A stretch of 35,819 bases of DNA from Gammaproteobacteria bacterium (GTDB lineage Bacteria; Pseudomonadota; Gammaproteobacteria; UBA6429; Thiohalophilaceae). Below the pieces are notes generated by a model, which saw only the letters and a program-made list of their open reading frames with translations, did no database searches and was not told the origin of the DNA. A program made the translations under genes and the position numbers. Each line of letters begins with the position of its first letter. Position 1 is the stretch's first letter. The stretch spans positions 1-35,819 of the forward strand of contig JAOULO010000034.1 in the NCBI GenBank assembly GCA_029881995.1, read 5' to 3'. Below, piece by piece: positions 16,957 through 24,989 of this stretch.

Positions 16957-17126
16957 TTAGAATTTTACCCCTGCAATGCCATTATCAATGATATGTCTTT
17001 GATTTGCTTGAATCTGTAATCATCATCGTCTGGGCCTGGGCAATTCTTTAATAGAGTCTGATCATTTGGCTCTCATTTTGGGAATTAAATTAAGGGAGCC
17101 AGTACATCAGGAAAACTGAATTAATT

Positions 17127-17161
17127 CTTGGAAACCATAGGTAATTACTTATAATAAAACC
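17127..17161 (+). promoter_or_regulatory. Promoter of the CbbR-like gene, leaderless prediction
   Basis: A -35 TTGGAA (17128-17133), a 16-base spacer and a perfect -10 TATAAT (17150-17155) place the start of transcription at or next to the ATG at 17162. No Shine-Dalgarno sequence precedes that ATG. A leaderless mRNA is the simplest reading. The candidate operator 17137-17152 lies inside the promoter. Confidence 0.5.
17137..17152. promoter_or_regulatory. Candidate CbbR operator in its own promoter
   Basis: The 16-mer ATAGGTAATTACTTAT is a palindrome in 7 of 8 pairs and matches the element upstream of cbbL (1344-1359) except at two positions. It falls between the -35 and -10 elements of this gene, so binding would block transcription. 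This is consistent with LysR-type negative autoregulation. Confidence 0.6.
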
Positions 17162-18070
17162 ATGAATGTAACCTTCCGACAGCTCAAAGTTTTTGAATCA
17201 GTTGCCAGGCACCTGAGTTTTACCCAGGCCGCCCAGGAACTGCACCTCAGCCAGCCAGCAGTATCCATGCAAATCAAGCAGTTGGAAGAGAGTGCGGGTC
17301 TACCCCTGTTTGAGCAGTTGGGAAAAAAGGTCTATCTCACCGAGGCCGGGAAAGAGATGTATCACTATTGCCGGACTATCGCCGCCCAACTGGAAGAGGC
17401 CGAGGATGTGCTCGAGCAGCTAAAGGGGGTTCAGCGCGGCCATCTGGATATTGGAGTTGCCAGTACCGCCAATTATTTTGCCACCCGCCTGCTGGCGGCC
17501 TTTGCCAAGCAGCACGAGGGAGTGAGCTTTAGCCTGGATGTGACCAATCGAGAGTCACTGCTCCGGCAACTGGATCAGAATGAAAAGGATCTGGTCATCA
17601 TGGGCAGGCCACCGGTGACCTTACCCCTGGAGCTGGAGGCCTTTATGGAGAATCCTCTGGTGGTGATTGCACCGCCCGATCATCCCATGGTGGGCAAAAA
17701 GGTCAGTCTGAAACAGTTACAGGAAGAGAGCTTTGTGGTGCGCGAAGCGGCCTCGGGTACCAGGATCGCTATGGAACGCTTCTTCAGCCAGCATGGCGTC
17801 AGCCTACAGACCGGTATGGAAATGACCAGTAATGAAGCCATCAAACAGGCCGTGGAAGCGGGTCTTGGTCTGGGTATCGTGTCCATCCATACACTGACCC
17901 TGGAACTGGAAGTGGGCCGCCTGGCCATCCTGGAGGTGGAAAATTTTCCGATCCTACGGCACTGGTATGTGGTGAATCGTAAGGGTAAGCGCCTTTCACC
18001 TATTGCCGAATCATTCCGTAATTTTGTCTTTAGTGAGGCGGAAACCATATTGGCCCAGTCAGGTGCATAG
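17162..18070 (+). CDS. cbbR: CbbR/RbcR-like LysR family transcriptional regulator
   Basis: 302 residues. N-terminal winged helix-turn-helix, about 1-60, in MNVTFRQLKVFESVARHLSF and AAQELHLSQPAVSMQIKQLEE. The linker helix runs about 62-90. The effector domain (about 90-295) contains VASTANYFATRLLAAF, VTNRESLLRQLDQNEKDLVIMGRPP, TGMEMTSNEAIKQAVEAGLGLGIVS and FPILRHWYVVNRKGKRLSP. This wording is typical of RuBisCO regulators (CbbR), which activate cbb genes in response to metabolites such as phosphoenolpyruvate or NADPH. The gene is unusual in lying about 16 kb from cbbL rather than divergent to it. A copy of the operator upstream of cbbL supports the assignment. Confidence 0.88.
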   Translation: MNVTFRQLKVFESVARHLSFTQAAQELHLSQPAVSMQIKQLEESAGLPLFEQLGKKVYLTEAGKEMYHYCRTIAAQLEEAEDVLEQLKGVQRGHLDIGVASTANYFATRLLAAFAKQHEGVSFSLDVTNRESLLRQLDQNEKDLVIMGRPPVTLPLELEAFMENPLVVIAPPDHPMVGKKVSLKQLQEESFVVREAASGTRIAMERFFSQHGVSLQTGMEMTSNEAIKQAVEAGLGLGIVSIHTLTLELEVGRLAILEVENFPILRHWYVVNRKGKRLSPIAESFRNFVFSEAETILAQSGA

Positions 18071-18087
18071 CGGTGTTGCCTAAAACC

Positions 18088-18109
18088 CATATACTAATAT
18101 ATGTATATG
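18088..18109. repeat. AT-rich inverted repeat downstream of cbbR
   Basis: Seven-bp arms CATATAC and GTATATG with an 8-base loop (TAATATAT). It lies 18 bases after the cbbR stop and about 140 bases ahead of the copper island's first gene. A shorter, similarly built repeat (CATAC-N6-GTATG, 33225-33240) lies upstream of the other metal operon. It could be an operator or a weak terminator. Confidence 0.35.
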
Positions 18110-18165
18110 ATAAAAAAGTGATGAACTTAGTATAAAGTTTAAGGTCATAAGACCCGATTAAGAAT

Positions 18166-18179
18166 TGTCATTAATGACA
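18166..18179. promoter_or_regulatory. Perfect palindrome upstream of the copper island
   Basis: TGTCATTAATGACA is an uninterrupted 14-bp palindrome 52 bases before the first gene's ATG at 18231. Its position suits an operator for a dimeric regulator. It has the same words as half of the CusR box (TGACA, TGTCA) but in a different arrangement, so the regulator is not identified. Confidence 0.5.
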
Positions 18180-18230
18180 TTTGAGTCCAGAATGGACAAA
18201 ACTGTAACTCTGTTAGAAACAAAAGACTGC

Positions 18231-18584
18231 ATGATGAGAAAAGTCTCTCAAAACAATTTGCTGACATGGGTACTGGCCTTCGCGGTCATGTTTGCCCCTG
18301 TGCAGATTGCAGTCTCAGCAATTGATATGCTGGATCATAATGAGACACAGAGCCAGCATTGTCAGATGGAAAAAAATCACCAGGCCCAGCAGGATGCCTC
18401 TGACCAGGCAGATTGCTGCCAGAATGGTTTTGATTGTGCCAAATGTTTTACGGTGCATGCCATGATGCATGAACCGCAGGGCATGGCTCATTCTCCACAT
18501 CATACTTTTAATCAAGTCTATCGATTTTCTGACCACGGTATTGCTGGTCAGGATCAGTTTCGACCTCCTCGATCTTTCTCCTGA
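18231..18584 (+). CDS. Small Cys/His/Met-rich secreted protein of the Cus island
   Basis: 117 residues from MMRKVSQNNLLTWVL; the first 30 are a signal peptide (FAVMFAPVQIAVSA). The mature part holds clustered metal ligands: HCQMEKNH, DCCQNGFDCAKC, HAMMH and MAHSPHH. It resembles the small CopL/CzcI-type proteins that sit before metal efflux genes, but I cannot assign a family. The C-terminus is FRPPRSFS; an R-x-P-P motif recurs in two other small proteins here (27270-27572 and 32699-33103). The start is uncertain: upstream ATGs (18165, 18192) would place a non-signal extension, and no strong ribosome site marks any of them. Confidence 0.65.
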   Translation: MMRKVSQNNLLTWVLAFAVMFAPVQIAVSAIDMLDHNETQSQHCQMEKNHQAQQDASDQADCCQNGFDCAKCFTVHAMMHEPQGMAHSPHHTFNQVYRFSDHGIAGQDQFRPPRSFS

Positions 18585-18692
18585 CACGTTTTAATACGTG
18601 TATTATCTGACATTCGTGTAAAGCGAATGCCTGTTGTATATTTGATTTAACCATCAAGACAATTATCTGCTGTGCGGAGCAGGAGAAGGAAA

Positions 18693-20564
18693 ATGAAGAT
18701 CAGGAATCCCCTATTTTATTTATTGATCGTTGTTGTCATCACACTAAGTGCATGTAGTGATGACAAGAACGCGGCTAAACAGTCAACGGCGAATACCGAA
18801 TCCGCCCTGGAACACGCCGAGAAGCATACGGATCCCAAGTACGTATGCCCGATGCATCCTCAGATCGTACGAGACAAACCGGGCAGCTGTCCGATATGCG
18901 GTATGACTCTGGTGCAAAAAGAAGCGGAACAGAGTAGTGATGCTTCTGGTGAAGCAAAGATTCTCTATTACCGACATCCTCATAAACCCGAGATTACCTC
19001 TGATAAACCCATGAAAGATGAAATGGGCATGGACTATGTGCCTATCTATGATGATGGTGGTGGTTCTGCGGTAAAGATCTCTCCTGCGGTGGAAAACAAC
19101 ATGGGTGTCCGCACCGCCTATGTAGAACGCAGCAAACTATGGCGCAAGATCGATACCGTGGGTTATGTGGATTTTGATGAAAACAAAATCTCACACATTC
19201 ACATTCGTTCCAACGGTTGGATAGAGAAACTGGTAGTACAGTCCGAAGGAGAGCGTGTTAAAAAAGGACAGTTGCTGTTTGAATTGTATTCACCTGAACT
19301 GGTAAATGCTCAGGATGATTATATCCAGGCACTTCGTAGTGGTAGCCCGTTTTTATTGAATGCCTCACGTGAACGCCTTGAGGCACTTGGTATCTCTAAA
19401 AAACAGATAGCAACAATCAAAAAGCGCCGCAAGACCAGTCAGTATGTACAGGTCTATGCACCACAGGATGGGATTGTTGCCAAGCTTAAGGTACGTGAAG
19501 GCATGTATATCACGCCCAATATGGAAGTGATGAGTCTGGCTGACCTGTCTTCCATCTGGATCCTGGCCGAGGTATTTGAAAGTCAGGCCAACTGGGTCAA
19601 GGCGGGACAGACTGCTGATGTCAAACTGTCGTATGTGCCAGGTCGGGAATGGGAAGGTAAGGTGGAATATATCTATCCAAGCCTGAACCAGCAGACCCGT
19701 ACCCTTAAAGTCAGACTGGTGTTTGATAATCCTGATGAAGTCCTTAAACCGAATATGTTTGCCAATGTTTCAATCTATGGTGGGGCTAAAAAAGAAGTAC
19801 TGATTATTCCACGTGAAGCTCTGATACGGGCCGGCCGGGAAGAGCGTGTCATTCTCTCTGTGGGTAAAGGTCGGTTTAAGCCACGGCAAGTAGTGGTGGG
19901 TATTGAGTCCGGTGACTGGATTGAAATTCGAAATGGACTGATGGAAGGTGACAAAGTGGTTACCTCAGGTCAGTTCCTGATCGATTCGGAAGCCAGTCTC
20001 AAGGCCAGCCTGAAACGGATGCAGTCGCCTACTGCAACAGAACCCAAGCCAAAAGCAAAAGCGGTGGATCATAGTCAACACCAGATGGGTGGTGATGAAG
20101 CCATGCAGGCCAAGGTTCCTGCTCAAGAACAAATGAAAGATGAAAAAGCCATGCAGTCGAAGGATCATAGCCAGCAACAGATGATAGAGAACAAAGGTAT
20201 GCAGGGTATGGATCATAGTCAACAGCAGATGGAAAGTCGTAAGCAAATGAAAGCGGTGGATACCAATCAGGATAAAATGGAACCTGCTCCAACCCCCATC
20301 GACATCGATCAACATGAACAACAGGCAATGGAAAAAAGACTGAGTGGTTCAGGTACGATTCGAGAAATCTTAGCCAGTGAAGGCAAGGTCAAGCTATCAC
20401 ACGGCCCCATCCCTGAACTGAAATGGCCGGAGATGACCATGTTCTTCCGTGTCAATCCTGCGGTGAGCCTGGACAGCTTTAAGCCCGAAGATAAGGTTGA
20501 GTTTGATCTACAAAGAAGTGACACGGGCTATGTTATCAGGGCCATGCGTAAGCTAACAAAATAA
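18693..20564 (+). CDS. cusB: CusB-type RND adaptor fused to a CusF domain
   Basis: Periplasmic adaptor of a Cu(I)/Ag(I) efflux pump. 623 residues from MKIRNPLFYLL with AGGAGAAGG upstream; lipobox LSAC (C21). A heavy-metal-binding motif follows (YVCPMHPQ...GSCPICGM, about 49-75), then a second degenerate copy (YYRHPHKPEITSDKPMKDEMGMDYVPIY, about 90-118). The adaptor core runs about 125-450 and includes the lipoyl-like hairpin (SNGWIEKLVVQSEGERVKKGQ). A 48-bp repeat codes for a Met/His/Gln-rich linker (457-530). The end (about 555-620) is a CusF domain with all Cu(I) ligands: H, W, M, M in LSHGPIPELKWPEMTM. In E. coli CusB and CusF are separate. Ten bases before cusA. Confidence 0.95.
   Translation: MKIRNPLFYLLIVVVITLSACSDDKNAAKQSTANTESALEHAEKHTDPKYVCPMHPQIVRDKPGSCPICGMTLVQKEAEQSSDASGEAKILYYRHPHKPEITSDKPMKDEMGMDYVPIYDDGGGSAVKISPAVENNMGVRTAYVERSKLWRKIDTVGYVDFDENKISHIHIRSNGWIEKLVVQSEGERVKKGQLLFELYSPELVNAQDDYIQALRSGSPFLLNASRERLEALGISKKQIATIKKRRKTSQYVQVYAPQDGIVAKLKVREGMYITPNMEVMSLADLSSIWILAEVFESQANWVKAGQTADVKLSYVPGREWEGKVEYIYPSLNQQTRTLKVRLVFDNPDEVLKPNMFANVSIYGGAKKEVLIIPREALIRAGREERVILSVGKGRFKPRQVVVGIESGDWIEIRNGLMEGDKVVTSGQFLIDSEASLKASLKRMQSPTATEPKPKAKAVDHSQHQMGGDEAMQAKVPAQEQMKDEKAMQSKDHSQQQMIENKGMQGMDHSQQQMESRKQMKAVDTNQDKMEPAPTPIDIDQHEQQAMEKRLSGSGTIREILASEGKVKLSHGPIPELKWPEMTMFFRVNPAVSLDSFKPEDKVEFDLQRSDTGYVIRAMRKLTK
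20061..20282 (+). repeat. 48-bp tandem repeat coding the Met/His linker of CusB
   Basis: Four full 48-bp units and one partial unit in frame, at 20061-20108, 20109-20156, 20157-20204, 20205-20252 and 20253-20282. Each full unit codes for 16 residues of the form x-x-D-H-S-Q-Q-Q-M-x-x-x-K-x-M-Q; the second unit has lost the DHS. Methionine at positions 9 and 15 is kept. The arrangement gives regularly spaced Met and His, suitable for weak Cu(I) handling. Confidence 0.85.
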
Positions 20565-20574
20565 GGAGACGATC

Positions 20575-23500
20575 ATGATCGCAGGTATTATCGACTGGTC
20601 GCTCAAAAACCGTTTCCTGGTTTTGTTGCTGACCGCTATCTTAATCGGCTGGGGTTTGTATGCGGTTAAAAACACTCCGTTGGATGCCATTCCTGATCTG
20701 TCTGATGTACAGGTCATAATTAAAACCACTTATCCTGGACAGGCACCACGGGTTGTCGAGGATCAGGTCACTTATCCTTTAACAACCGCCATGTTATCCG
20801 TACCTGGTGCGGTGACGGTGAGGGGCTATTCCTTCTTTAATGATTCCTATGTCTATATCATTTTTAAAGACGGTACCGATCCCTACTGGGCACGTTCACG
20901 AGTGCTTGAGTATTTAAGCCAGGTCGCGACTCGATTACCACCCGAGGCGAGACCTGCACTGGGTCCCGATGCCACCGGTGTGGGTTGGGTGTATGAATAT
21001 GCCCTGGTGGATCGCAGTAACAAACTGGATCTTTCACAACTGCGTAGCCTGCAGGACTGGTTCCTGAAGTATGAGCTGCAAACAGTGACCGGTGTTTCAG
21101 AAGTTGCGACTGTTGGCGGCATGGTCAAACAATATCAGGTGGTACTCAACCCGGATCGTATGCGTGCCTATGGTCTGCCATTGCATACGGTTCGTATGGC
21201 CATCCGTAATGCCAATCAGGAAGTCGGTGGTTCGGTGATCGAAATGGCCGAAGCCGAATACATGGTACGAGCGACTGGTTATATCGATGAGTTGGAAGAT
21301 CTGCGTCGAATACCATTGGGTGTAAACAAACAGGGTACACCGATCCTGTTAAAAGATGTTGCCGAGGTGCGTCTTGGTCCACAGATGCGTCGCGGGATTG
21401 CCGAGCTGGATGGTGAAGGTGAAGTGGTCGGTGGCATTATTGTGATGCGTTTTGGTGAGAATGCGCTTAAAACCATCAAGGGGGTAAAGGAGAAACTGGC
21501 CGAACTCAAGAACGGTCTGCCAGAAGGGGTGGATATCGTTACCACTTATGACCGCTCTGATTTGATCAATCGTGCAGTTAATAACCTCAATATGAAACTC
21601 ATCGAAGAGTTTATCGTGGTGGCCCTGGTCTGCGCGGTGTTCCTGTTCCATCTGCGCTCGGCCCTTGTGGTAATCATCAGTCTGCCCATTGGTATTCTTA
21701 CTGCGTTTATTATTATGTACAGCCAGGGTATTAATGCCAACATTATGTCATTGGGGGGGATTGCCATTGCCATCGGCGCCATGGTGGATGCGGCCATTGT
21801 GATGATCGAGAATGTACATAAACATATTGAACAAGAACCCCTTACCGATGAGAATCGCTGGCGAATTATACGTGAGGCCACCATGGAAGTGGGGCCACCA
21901 CTGTTTTTCTCACTGTTAATTATTACGCTGTCATTCCTGCCGGTATTTACCCTGGAGGCCCAGGAGGGGCGCCTGTTTGCTCCGCTGGCTTATACCAAGA
22001 CCTATGCCATGGCGGCCGCGGCGGGATTGTCGATTACACTGGTGCCAGTCTTGATGGGGTATTTCATCCGTGGGCATATCACTCCGGAACATAAGAACCC
22101 AATCAATCGCATGTTGATCAAAGGCTATACCCCGTTTATCCATTACGTACTGGAAAAACCCAAAAAGGTGTTATTGATTGCACTTGGACTTGTCGTAATG
22201 GGTATCTGGCCCATGAGCCAGATTGGTTCCGAATTTATGCCGGACCTTGATGAAGGGGACCTGATGTATATGCCAACCACCTTCCCCGGTGTGTCGGTGG
22301 GTAAGGCACAGGAGCTTTTACAACAGACCGATAAGCTGATTAAAACCATTCCCGAAGTCAAACGGGTATTCGGTAAGGTTGGTCGTGCCGATACTGCAAC
22401 AGATCCGGCACCGCTGACCATGATTGAAACTACCATTCAGTTCAAACCTAAATCTGAATGGCGTGAGGGCATGACCATTGAGAAGATCAAGCAGGAGCTT
22501 AACCAGTTGATCAAGTTCCCCGGTCTGACCAATGCCTGGGTTATGCCTATTAAGACCCGTATCGATATGCTGGCCACGGGTATTAAAACCCCGGTTGGTA
22601 TCAAGGTGGCCGGTGCGGATCTGAATATCATTCAGGATATTGGCAAGCGTATTGAAGATGTGGTGCGTAAGGTGCCGGGTACCGTGTCGGCCTATTCAGA
22701 GCGTGTCGCAGGTGGCAGGTATATCACGATAGATGTTAACCGAGTTGCAGCATCACGCTTTGGTTTGAATATTAGTGATGTACATGATGTGGTTCGTACC
22801 GCGGTAGGTGGTATGCAGGTAGCACAAAGTGTTGAAGGCCTGGAACGTTATCCCATTAATGTGCGTTACCCTCGTGAAGTTCGTGACTCATTGGAACGAC
22901 TCAAGCACCTGCCCATAGTGACAAGTAAGGGAGCACGTATACCATTATCCGAAGTTGCCGATGTGCGAGCCGAAATGGGACCGGCCATGATCAAAAGTGA
23001 AAACGCACGTCCTAATGGATGGACCTTTGTGGATATCGAAGGACGAGACCTGGGTTCCTATGTGGAAGAAGCACAACGTGTGGTCAGTGAACAGGTGGAA
23101 CTACCACCCGGTTATTCCATCTCATGGTCCGGGCAGTATGAATATATGGTACGCGCAAAGGAACGCCTGAGTGTGGTAGTGCCATTAACGTTGGTGATTA
23201 TTGTACTGCTTTTATATCTCAACTTCCGAAACATTATCGAAGTCCTGATTATCATGGGAACACTTCCTCTTGCACTGGTGGGTAGCTACTGGCTGCTTTA
23301 TCTGCTGGGTTACAACATGTCGGTAGCCGTTGGTGTTGGCTTTATAGCACTTGCCGGTGTGGCGGTAGAGATAGGTGTGGTAATGCTGGTTTATCTCAAC
23401 CAGGCATACCAGAAGCATATAGTTGAACATGGCAAGGTACACACACCAACCATTGAAGAACTTCGCACAGCGGTGATCGAAGGCGCATTAATGCGAGTTC

Positions 23501-23721
23501 GTCCTATCATGATGACCGTGGCGGCAATTATCGCCGGCCTGTTACCGATTATGCTCGGCGGGGGTACGGGTTCAGAAGTCATGCGTCGTATCGCTGCGCC
23601 CATGGTAGGTGGCATGGTTAGCGCAACCCTCCTAACCCTGGTAGTGATCCCAGCAGTGTTCTTTATCTGGAAACAACGCCACCTGGAAAAAGGTGAAGTC
23701 TATAAGGATGATGCAAGATGA
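20575..23721 (+). CDS. cusA: CusA-type Cu(I)/Ag(I) RND efflux pump
   Basis: Inner-membrane proton-driven pump that takes Cu(I)/Ag(I) from the periplasm. 1048 residues, 12 helices. The helix-4 motif GGIAIAIGAMVDAAIVMIEN is that of the copper/silver (HME4) subfamily. The three substrate methionines are in place: DLMYMPTT (M573-equivalent), APLTMIETT (M623) and IDMLATGIK (M672). Starts GGAGACGATCATG after cusB; the stop overlaps the cytochrome start by four bases. No CusC-type outer-membrane factor gene is nearby. Full length, no defect. Confidence 0.97.
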   Translation: MIAGIIDWSLKNRFLVLLLTAILIGWGLYAVKNTPLDAIPDLSDVQVIIKTTYPGQAPRVVEDQVTYPLTTAMLSVPGAVTVRGYSFFNDSYVYIIFKDGTDPYWARSRVLEYLSQVATRLPPEARPALGPDATGVGWVYEYALVDRSNKLDLSQLRSLQDWFLKYELQTVTGVSEVATVGGMVKQYQVVLNPDRMRAYGLPLHTVRMAIRNANQEVGGSVIEMAEAEYMVRATGYIDELEDLRRIPLGVNKQGTPILLKDVAEVRLGPQMRRGIAELDGEGEVVGGIIVMRFGENALKTIKGVKEKLAELKNGLPEGVDIVTTYDRSDLINRAVNNLNMKLIEEFIVVALVCAVFLFHLRSALVVIISLPIGILTAFIIMYSQGINANIMSLGGIAIAIGAMVDAAIVMIENVHKHIEQEPLTDENRWRIIREATMEVGPPLFFSLLIITLSFLPVFTLEAQEGRLFAPLAYTKTYAMAAAAGLSITLVPVLMGYFIRGHITPEHKNPINRMLIKGYTPFIHYVLEKPKKVLLIALGLVVMGIWPMSQIGSEFMPDLDEGDLMYMPTTFPGVSVGKAQELLQQTDKLIKTIPEVKRVFGKVGRADTATDPAPLTMIETTIQFKPKSEWREGMTIEKIKQELNQLIKFPGLTNAWVMPIKTRIDMLATGIKTPVGIKVAGADLNIIQDIGKRIEDVVRKVPGTVSAYSERVAGGRYITIDVNRVAASRFGLNISDVHDVVRTAVGGMQVAQSVEGLERYPINVRYPREVRDSLERLKHLPIVTSKGARIPLSEVADVRAEMGPAMIKSENARPNGWTFVDIEGRDLGSYVEEAQRVVSEQVELPPGYSISWSGQYEYMVRAKERLSVVVPLTLVIIVLLLYLNFRNIIEVLIIMGTLPLALVGSYWLLYLLGYNMSVAVGVGFIALAGVAVEIGVVMLVYLNQAYQKHIVEHGKVHTPTIEELRTAVIEGALMRVRPIMMTVAAIIAGLLPIMLGGGTGSEVMRRIAAPMVGGMVSATLLTLVVIPAVFFIWKQRHLEKGEVYKDDAR

Positions 23722-24158
23722 AAAAAATGCAGTCATTCTATTTAGCTATAGTCTTTGCTGGACTAAGTTTGCCGGTTGTGGCCAAAGAGGCTGTACCGCG
23801 TGATTTTGATTTTCTACAAATGAAGCGTGGTGGTGCGCTGTTTCAGAAGCACTGCGCCGTCTGCCATGGTAAAAATGCCGAAGGTGCTCCTAACTGGCAA
23901 AAGCGGGACAAGGACGGTAAGTTTCCAGCACCTGCCCTGAATGGTAGCGCCCATGCATGGCATCATCCTACAAAGGTGCTAATTGATGTTATCCAGAACG
24001 GTACCCAACGAATTGGTGGCAACATGCCACCATGGAAAGACAAACTCACCGAGTCACAGATAAGAGATATTATCGCCTGGTTTCAAAGCAAATGGTCTGA
24101 CGAGATCTATGCAGCCTGGCATCGCATGGAAAAGGAGGCAAAGAGTAATTCGCATTAA
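23718..24158 (+). CDS. Monohaem cytochrome c coupled to cusA
   Basis: 146 residues. Signal peptide to about residue 22 (VVAKEA); CAVCH haem-binding motif at C46, C49 and H50; M103 in GGNMPPWKDKLTESQIRDIIAWFQSKW is the likely axial ligand. This is a class I cytochrome c fold. Its ATG overlaps the cusA stop (ATGA), so it is translated with the pump. Role unknown: it could accept electrons from periplasmic Cu(I) oxidation, or simply be a terminal oxidase feeder. Confidence 0.92.
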   Translation: MKKMQSFYLAIVFAGLSLPVVAKEAVPRDFDFLQMKRGGALFQKHCAVCHGKNAEGAPNWQKRDKDGKFPAPALNGSAHAWHHPTKVLIDVIQNGTQRIGGNMPPWKDKLTESQIRDIIAWFQSKWSDEIYAAWHRMEKEAKSNSH

Positions 24159-24185
24159 GTTATGGAAATATGTTGTACCTTTATT

Positions 24186-24989
24186 TTACGTGTTCTGAAA
24201 TTTCTTAATTATTAGAGATACCACTGGCAATATACCAAACATGATAACCACCGTAGCACCTGTAGGTAGGTCCGATGTATAGGATAGCCATAGGCCACCC
24301 AGAGTAGCGAAGAAACCAAGTATCCAGCCGATGATGAGCCTGCTTGCTAATGTATTACTGAGGAGTGTGGCACTAAATGCCGGGATAATGAGGCAAGCAA
24401 AAACAAGTAATATACCGGCAATATTCACTGCCAGGGTGATTACAATGGCAAAGGACACAAAAAATAAAACCTCCCAAAGAAAACCGGGTGTTGATTGTTT
24501 GCTATTAAATGACAGGGCAATAAATTGCTTACGATAGATCCAGTGTAAAATAGTCAGCAGCAGGTAAATAATGGCCACAAACCCAATTTCATCCCAGCTG
24601 GCAAACAGAATCTTACCGTTAAATAGAGATTTAAGCTCCTCCATGCCCTGTGCTGTCTGGCTTAGAATCATAATAGACAGCGCGGTGGTAACAATATAGC
24701 TGCAACCTATGATCACCTCTCGAGTGGTTTTACCCTTTATACGTCTCAGGCTAGCGAAGGCAAAAGCAGCGATGAGGGTGGCGGCAAAGGCATAAAGCTG
24801 GGCTGTCAGGCCATGAGCTTCTTCACCAAGCAAAAAGGCAATACTCATTCCCAGCGCGGCGATCTGTGCCAGGGCCAGATCGATAAAAATAATACCCCGC
24901 GCCAGTACATGCAGGCCTAGATAAGTGTGACTGATCAGCATTAGGGTGCTCATGGCCAGAGCGGGTAAGAGAATAGTCCATGCATCCAT
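24186..24989 (-). CDS. Zinc/manganese ABC transporter permease (ZnuB-like)
   Basis: Inner-membrane permease of the ABC-3 metal family. 267 residues, about eight helices (MDAWTILLPALAMSTLMLISHTYLGLHVLARGIIFIDLALAQ, with the family's IFIDLALAQ-x-x-x-LG motif). The start shares the A of TAATG with the stop of the substrate-binding gene. Metal (Zn, Mn or Fe) cannot be read from sequence. No ATPase gene (znuC) is linked, so an ATPase from elsewhere is needed. Confidence 0.9.
   Translation of the reverse strand: MDAWTILLPALAMSTLMLISHTYLGLHVLARGIIFIDLALAQIAALGMSIAFLLGEEAHGLTAQLYAFAATLIAAFAFASLRRIKGKTTREVIIGCSYIVTTALSIMILSQTAQGMEELKSLFNGKILFASWDEIGFVAIIYLLLTILHWIYRKQFIALSFNSKQSTPGFLWEVLFFVSFAIVITLAVNIAGILLVFACLIIPAFSATLLSNTLASRLIIGWILGFFATLGGLWLSYTSDLPTGATVVIMFGILPVVSLIIKKFQNT

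Noticed and set aside
20029-20328. Long frame opposite the CusB linker
   Set aside because: It is created by the 48-bp repeat on the coding strand and has no independent evidence.
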